DNA of 17,379 nt from SVEL01 sp045126215 (GTDB taxonomy: Bacteria; Bacillota; Clostridia; Lachnospirales; Lachnospiraceae): NCBI GenBank assembly GCA_045126215.1, contig JBGVOD010000001.1:1-17379 (forward strand). Reading direction: 5' to 3'. Shown one piece after another: positions 12,817 through 17,379 of this stretch. The notes beneath the pieces are model-generated. The model ran no database searches, was not told the DNA's origin, and worked only from the letters and a program-made list of their open reading frames with translations. A program made the position numbers and the translations under genes. Position 1 is the stretch's first letter. Every line of letters starts with the position of its first letter.

Positions 12817-14913
12817 ATGTCTGAATTACAAAAATATCCTGAACATATGGTGTTTGGATTAGATATTGGTACAAGAAGCTTAGTTGGTTCTGTAGGATAT
12901 ATGGAGCGTGGAAAATTTAATGTTGTAGCTCATTATGTTAAAGAGCATGATACAAGAGCTATGTTAGATGGTCAGATTCACGATATTATGAAGGTTGGAG
13001 AATCAATCAGAGCTGTTAAAAACGAGCTTGAGAATCAGATTAACCGACCTCTTAATGATGTGTGTATTGCCGCAGCTGGTCGTGTTCTTAAGACGGTAAC
13101 AGTTAGCGTTGAAACCGAAAGAACATCTGAGTCTGCTATTACAAGCGAAGACATATATTCACTTGATTTGTTGGGTATTGAAAAAGCATATGATATTATT
13201 CGTAATGATTTTCCAGATATCGAATTTTACTGTGTCGGATATACTGTTGTAAAGTACTATATGAATGGTTATGTTATCAATAATCTTGAAGGACATAAAG
13301 CAAAGAAGATTGGTGCTGATGTATTAGCTACATTTTTGCCAAATGAAGTTGTAGAAGGATTATATTCAGCTGTAAATATTGCAGATTTGCAAGTTGCAAA
13401 TCTTACACTTGAGCCTATTGCTGCTATAAATGTAGCTATTCCTGAACAATTCAGATTATTAAATATTGCTCTTGTTGATGTTGGAGCAGGTACCAGTGAT
13501 ATTTCTATTACAAAAGATGGAAGCATTATTGCATATGGTATGATTCCTCATGCTGGTGATGAGATAACTGAGAGCATTCTTTCTAAATGTCTGGTTGATT
13601 TTAATACAGCCGAAAAAATCAAGATTAACTCTATGAAAAATAAAGGTGTATCATTTAAAGATATTATGGGTATATCACACAAAATGACACCAGCAGATAT
13701 TAGAGATATGTATAAAGATACAGTTGACAGAATGACTCATGAAATTGCAGATAAAATAATTGAGTTAAATGGTGGTAAAAGTGTTAGTGCTGTATTTGTA
13801 GTAGGTGGTGGTGGCAAGGCATATGGCTTTACCGATAGTCTTGCAGAATATTTAGCACTTCCAAAGGAAAGAGTTGCTCTTCGAGGAGAAGAGGTTCTTG
13901 TAGATATTAATTTCCTGATGCCTGGTGTAAAGAAAGATCCTTTACTTGTTACACCTATTGGTATTTGTATTAATTTCTATAATCAGCGAAATAATTTTAT
14001 ATTTGTAAATATAAATGATCAACGAATAAAATTATATGACAACGACAGACTTACAGTGGTTGATGCTGCAATGCAGATTGGATTCCCAAATGAGGCTCTT
14101 TTCCCAAGAAGAGGTAAAGAACTTAACTATACCCTCAATGGTATAGCAAAAATGCAGAGAGGTTCCATAGGTGAGCCTGCATTAATTACCATAAACGGAA
14201 AAGATGCAAATATTAATTCAAAAATATCAAAAAATGATAGAATTGTTATTTCAGAGTCTACAGTTGGTGAACCGGGACATCAGACAATTGATAAGTTACC
14301 TGAATACAAAGAAACAATATTCTTCAAAGTAAATAATTCAAAAATTGAATGTCCAAAATTTGCCGAAGTTAATGGTAATATTGTTACTTCATCATATGAA
14401 ATTCAGGATAATGATGTTATCTCTATTTTAGATTATTATTCATTAGAACAGTTACTTGATTTTATGGATATTAAAGCTGAAGGAAAAGATATATATGTAA
14501 ATGGTCATAAGGCTGTTCTTGATGAACCTGTATATTCCGGTTTTTCAATCAAAATAGATGATATAAAAAGCGAATCTGTTTATGAATCTTTAGAGTCTGA
14601 GTCTATTGAGGATACAGATATTGATAATGATATGGAAGTCGAAAATGATACAACTGTCGAAAAAGATAAAGCTGTTGAAAATACTATAAATACAGAAGCT
14701 GAGATAAAAGACATTGTTGTGACGGTAAACAATCAGATGGTTCCTTTGAAGGGAAAGGCGTATTATATTTTTGTAGATATTCTTGATGTATATCCTTTTG
14801 ATACAAAGACAGTAAATGGGCAAATGCTTATAACACGTATCAATGGAAATACTGCAAGTTTTTCCGATGAAATACATAATGGTGACATCATAGATTTGTA
14901 TTGGGAATCATAA
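12817..14913 (+). CDS. FtsA-like actin-fold protein with beta-grasp-like C-terminal repeats
   Basis: The N-terminal half (about 1-405) is an FtsA/actin-type ATPase: phosphate-1 loop FGLDIGTRSLVG (Asp16, Gly18), an FtsA-type 1C subdomain around 85-185, phosphate-2 loop LVDVGAGTSDISI (219-231), and adenosine motif VVGGGGKAYG (328-337). The C-terminal half is not in classical FtsA (about 420 residues). It has several beta-rich units of ThiS/ubiquitin-like appearance, each ending in an N/D-D-hydrophobic-I strand: SKNDRIVIS (about 471-479), IQDNDVISIL (529-538) and NGDIIDLYW at the C-terminus. A very acidic linker (about 578-628) precedes the last unit. No membrane segment or obvious C-terminal amphipathic helix is seen. 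AAGGAG precedes the ATG by six bases. Such proteins are annotated as cell division FtsA-domain proteins in Lachnospiraceae; the real role is unproven. Confidence 0.8.
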   Translation: MSELQKYPEHMVFGLDIGTRSLVGSVGYMERGKFNVVAHYVKEHDTRAMLDGQIHDIMKVGESIRAVKNELENQINRPLNDVCIAAAGRVLKTVTVSVETERTSESAITSEDIYSLDLLGIEKAYDIIRNDFPDIEFYCVGYTVVKYYMNGYVINNLEGHKAKKIGADVLATFLPNEVVEGLYSAVNIADLQVANLTLEPIAAINVAIPEQFRLLNIALVDVGAGTSDISITKDGSIIAYGMIPHAGDEITESILSKCLVDFNTAEKIKINSMKNKGVSFKDIMGISHKMTPADIRDMYKDTVDRMTHEIADKIIELNGGKSVSAVFVVGGGGKAYGFTDSLAEYLALPKERVALRGEEVLVDINFLMPGVKKDPLLVTPIGICINFYNQRNNFIFVNINDQRIKLYDNDRLTVVDAAMQIGFPNEALFPRRGKELNYTLNGIAKMQRGSIGEPALITINGKDANINSKISKNDRIVISESTVGEPGHQTIDKLPEYKETIFFKVNNSKIECPKFAEVNGNIVTSSYEIQDNDVISILDYYSLEQLLDFMDIKAEGKDIYVNGHKAVLDEPVYSGFSIKIDDIKSESVYESLESESIEDTDIDNDMEVENDTTVEKDKAVENTINTEAEIKDIVVTVNNQMVPLKGKAYYIFVDILDVYPFDTKTVNGQMLITRINGNTASFSDEIHNGDIIDLYWES

Positions 14914-14955
14914 AACATTATAAATAATAATAGGGTTAGTAACGGAGGTTTTAAG

Positions 14956-15756
14956 ATGGATATTAAGCTATGGAGAGAAATTTTACATCCATATCAGGTA
15001 GCCGTAGATGAACTTATAATGAAATTTAATAACTTAATATTAGAGTATCATTTAAGAGAGGAATATTCTCCTATCGAAATGGTTACAGGACGTGTAAAGA
15101 AGATATCAAGTATTCTGGAAAAATGCCAGAAAAAAAATATTGAACTTGATGATATAACAGAAAAGATTGAAGATATTGCAGGGATTCGTATTATTTGTCA
15201 GTTTGTGGAAGATATAGAAAAAGTTGCTGAACTAATTCACTCGATTACTGATATTACTGTACTTCATGAAAAAGATTATGTAACAAATATGAAAGCCAGT
15301 GGATACAGAAGTTATCATATGATTGTCGGCTATACAGTTCAGACACTTGATGGTGCAAAAGATATTAAAGTGGAGATTCAGATTAGAACACTTGCAATGA
15401 ATTTCTGGGCAACAATTGAACATTCATTGCAATATAAATATAGCCAGAATATGCCTCCACATATAAGCGAAAGATTGTCAGCTGCCTCAAAGGCGATTAT
15501 TAGTCTTGATAATGAGATGAGCCTTATCAGGGATGAGGTTATGGACAGTCAAAATTCATTTCGTGAAAAGGCACATATTATCGCAGAAATTCTTAATCTT
15601 ATTCAGAATCTGTATAAAGTGGCAAATAAAAGGGAAATTCTTAAGATTCAGGATGAATTTTACAGAATATACAAATTAGATGATATAAAAAGACTTAAAC
15701 AGTTTTTGGTAGAACTTGATATTATTTCAGAAGGGTATAGAGTTCAAGGAATATAG
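14956..15756 (+). CDS. small alarmone synthetase (GTP pyrophosphokinase family, RelQ-like)
   Basis: This 266-residue protein has only the RelA/SpoT synthetase domain, with no HD hydrolase, TGS or ACT domain, so it should make (p)ppGpp or pGpp from ATP and GTP/GDP/GMP. Key motifs: RVKKISSILEK, the EDIAGIRIICQF segment (about 71-82), the G-loop-like KASGYRSYHMIV with Tyr117 and Arg118, and VEIQIRTLAMNFWATIEH with catalytic Glu140. A helical C-terminal part (about 165-266) follows, as in tetrameric RelQ-type enzymes, though somewhat longer than the 211 residues of B. subtilis RelQ. GGAGG (14944-14948) lies seven bases before ATG 14956. Only 42 bases separate it from the FtsA-like gene, so co-transcription is likely. 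Confidence 0.9.
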   Translation: MDIKLWREILHPYQVAVDELIMKFNNLILEYHLREEYSPIEMVTGRVKKISSILEKCQKKNIELDDITEKIEDIAGIRIICQFVEDIEKVAELIHSITDITVLHEKDYVTNMKASGYRSYHMIVGYTVQTLDGAKDIKVEIQIRTLAMNFWATIEHSLQYKYSQNMPPHISERLSAASKAIISLDNEMSLIRDEVMDSQNSFREKAHIIAEILNLIQNLYKVANKREILKIQDEFYRIYKLDDIKRLKQFLVELDIISEGYRVQGI

Positions 15757-15772
15757 GAGTCTTATTGATATT

Positions 15773-16495
15773 ATGGCACAGACTAGACTTGATAAATTTC
15801 TGACATTATGTGGTGTATGTTCACGTAGTAATGCCAAGAATTTGATAAAAAGCGGAAAAGTCAGGGTTAATAATGAGATTATTAAGTCCTCTGACTATAA
15901 ATTTGATTATAATAACTGTAATGTAACAATAGAAGGCAAGGAGATAAAATATATAGAATATATGTATTTTATGCTAAATAAGCCAGCTGGTGTAATTTCA
16001 GCCACAGAAGATAAAACTTCAAAAACAGTTATTGATTTGATAGATAAAGGTCAGCATTTAAATTTATTTCCTGTTGGAAGGTTAGATAAAGATACTGAAG
16101 GCTTGCTGTTAATTACAAATGATGGCGAACTTTCACATAATTTATTAAGTCCTAAAAAACATGTTGATAAGAAATATTATGTTGAGCTTAATGATAATCT
16201 TACAAGAGAAATGGCAGACTTAATATGTAATGGAATAACTCTTGATGGAGAGGTTACACTGCCTGCAAAAATTGATTTTACAGATGATAAAAGTAAGGTT
16301 TTTATAACAATTCAGGAAGGAAAATATCATCAGGTAAAAAGGATGTTTGCTTATGTTAAGTTAAATGTTACATACCTTAAGAGAATTTCCATGGGGACAC
16401 TTAATCTTGATGAAAGCCTAAAACCGGGAGAATATAGAGAATTAACTGAAGATGAAATAAACATACTAAAAGCATCAACAAAAACCAGACCATAA
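15773..16495 (+). CDS. RsuA/RluB-family rRNA pseudouridine synthase
   Basis: The enzyme isomerises a uridine in ribosomal RNA to pseudouridine. The 240 residues begin with an S4 RNA-binding domain (about 4-60; TRLDKFLTLCGVCSRSNAKNLIKSGKVRVN). The catalytic domain has LNKPAGVISA (about 67-76), the active-site segment GRLDKDTEGLLLITNDG with Asp105, and the C-terminal EGKYHQVKRMFAYV and YLKRISMG motifs of this subfamily. I chose ATG 15773 because S4 domains start right there; AGGAG at 15755-15759 is 13 bases upstream, a rather long spacing. An in-frame extension back to 15716 would overlap the alarmone synthetase and add residues without family resemblance. RluB-like (23S) versus RsuA-like (16S) cannot be settled here. 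Confidence 0.92.
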   Translation: MAQTRLDKFLTLCGVCSRSNAKNLIKSGKVRVNNEIIKSSDYKFDYNNCNVTIEGKEIKYIEYMYFMLNKPAGVISATEDKTSKTVIDLIDKGQHLNLFPVGRLDKDTEGLLLITNDGELSHNLLSPKKHVDKKYYVELNDNLTREMADLICNGITLDGEVTLPAKIDFTDDKSKVFITIQEGKYHQVKRMFAYVKLNVTYLKRISMGTLNLDESLKPGEYRELTEDEINILKASTKTRP

Positions 16496-16519
16496 ACAGT
16501 TTGAATAGAAAGGTTTCGT

Positions 16520-17379
16520 ATGAATACACAAAATAATTATAAATATAAAGGTTTTTTACCGATTTCAAGGGAAGATATGATTGAAAGAAATATCGAACAG
16601 CTTGATTTTGTATATGTCATAGGAGATGCGTATGTTGATCATCCATCTTTTGGACATGCCATTATAAGTCGTGTTCTTGAAAGCCACGGGTATTCTGTAG
16701 GAATAATTTCGCAACCTGATTGGAAAGATAAAAACAGTATTTCTATTTTAGGTAAGCCACGACTTGGTTTTATTGTTATGTCCGGAAATATGGATTCTAT
16801 GGTTAACCACTATTCCGTTTCAAAAAAGAGACGTAGCACAGATGCCTTTACACCAGGTGGCATAATGGGAAAACGTCCTGATTATGCTGCTGTTGTTTAT
16901 TGTAATCTTATTCGTCAGACATATAAGACAATACCTATTATTATGGGTGGTATTGAGGCATCTCTTAGAAGACTTGCTCATTATGATTATTGGTCAAATA
17001 AGGTTAAGCGCTCGGCACTATTAGATGCTGGTGCAGATATTCTTTTATATGGAATGGGGGAGCGTTCCATAGTTGAAGTTGCTGATGCCTTGGCTTCTGG
17101 TATTAACGTTAAAGATATTACATTTATTAGAGGAAGTGTATATAAAACAAAAGATATTTCAGGGATTTATGATTATGAGATGTTGCCTGATTATGATGCT
17201 ATTAAAGCAGATAAAAGAACATTCGCAGAGAGTTTCTATACCCAGTATATTAATACAGATCCATTTACTGCAAAAACTCTTATAGAACCATATCCAAATG
17301 GCATTTATGTTGTTCAAAATCCAACGCAGAAGCCACTTACAACAGAAGAAATGGATGATATATATGATCTGCCATATAT
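16520..17379 (+). CDS. YgiQ family radical SAM protein, N-terminal part (cut by window end)
   Basis: An open frame begins at ATG 16520 (GAAAGG at 16508-16513 as ribosome binding site) and runs without a stop to the last base, giving about 286 residues. The N-terminal pattern of the YgiQ / UPF0313 family is clear: FLPISREDM, LDFVYVIGDAYVDHPSFGHAII, YSVGIISQPDW, PRLGFIVMSGNMDSMVNHY, then RPDYAAVVYCNLIR and PIIMGGIEASLRRLAHYDYW, and YGMGERSIVEVA. Full-length members are about 600-650 residues; the radical SAM CxxxCxxC motif lies further on, outside the window. The reaction is unknown. It starts 24 bases after the pseudouridine synthase and probably belongs to the same operon. Confidence 0.93.
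   Translation, partial: MNTQNNYKYKGFLPISREDMIERNIEQLDFVYVIGDAYVDHPSFGHAIISRVLESHGYSVGIISQPDWKDKNSISILGKPRLGFIVMSGNMDSMVNHYSVSKKRRSTDAFTPGGIMGKRPDYAAVVYCNLIRQTYKTIPIIMGGIEASLRRLAHYDYWSNKVKRSALLDAGADILLYGMGERSIVEVADALASGINVKDITFIRGSVYKTKDISGIYDYEMLPDYDAIKADKRTFAESFYTQYINTDPFTAKTLIEPYPNGIYVVQNPTQKPLTTEEMDDIYDLPY

Noticed and set aside
15716..15772. Earlier start for the pseudouridine synthase overlapping the alarmone synthetase
   Set aside because: The extra residues precede the S4 domain without family similarity, and no ribosome binding site supports it.
17073..17285. 70-residue frame near the window end
   Set aside because: It is an alternative frame inside the open YgiQ-family reading frame, which has clear family motifs.
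1..17379. CRISPR array, prophage, insertion sequence or toxin-antitoxin module
   Set aside because: No regularly spaced repeats, transposase or phage motifs or paired small ORFs were seen; gene content and codon style are uniform core genome.

Overview
The window is AT-rich chromosomal DNA (roughly one third G+C by eye) from a low-GC Gram-positive anaerobe. The best fit is class Clostridia, probably Lachnospiraceae. The case rests on protein styles: a Gx-transporter/HepS-I membrane protein next to a NusG-domain-II-like C-terminus, a U32 peptidase with a long cysteine-bearing C-terminus, a SEDS protein with an N-terminal membrane extension paired with a short class B PBP, a ~700-residue FtsA-like protein with beta-grasp-like repeats, and a tRNA-Leu without an encoded CCA. 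It looks like dense core genome: nearly everything is on the + strand, genes overlap or abut, and I see no transposase, phage gene, CRISPR array or resistance gene.

Layout. (1) 1-2201: the tail of an upstream gene, then a Gx-type membrane protein, ruvA and ruvB in one tightly coupled unit (Holliday-junction branch migration). (2) 2231-2820: zapA with its own sigma-A-type promoter and a strong intrinsic terminator. (3) 2843-3006: an unexplained long foldback sequence, the most interesting non-coding feature here. (4) 3028-8820: U32 peptidase/RNA hydroxylase-like protein, SEDS glycosyltransferase, class B PBP and queH, with overlaps or gaps of only a few bases, closed by a terminator overlapping the queH stop codon. 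(5) 8821-8990: tRNA-Leu(CAA) on the minus strand, with divergent promoters behind it. (6) 9018-12681: a zf-HC2 anti-sigma-like membrane protein, polA and coaE in one operon. (7) 12718-17379: an FtsA-like actin-fold protein, a small alarmone synthetase, an RsuA/RluB-type pseudouridine synthase and the start of a YgiQ-family radical SAM protein cut by the window edge. The largest gene-free stretch is 2780-3027; no gap reaches 300 bases.

How the genes work together. Three themes recur: DNA repair and replication (RuvAB, Pol I), envelope and division (ZapA, SEDS/PBP pair, FtsA-like protein) and RNA modification (U32 protein, QueH, pseudouridine synthase). CoaE and the alarmone synthetase tie in cofactor supply and nutrient signalling. 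The least explained items are the 164-nt foldback before the U32 gene with a competing hairpin in its left arm, the orphan zf-HC2 membrane protein heading the polA operon, and the beta-grasp-like C-terminal half of the FtsA-like protein.
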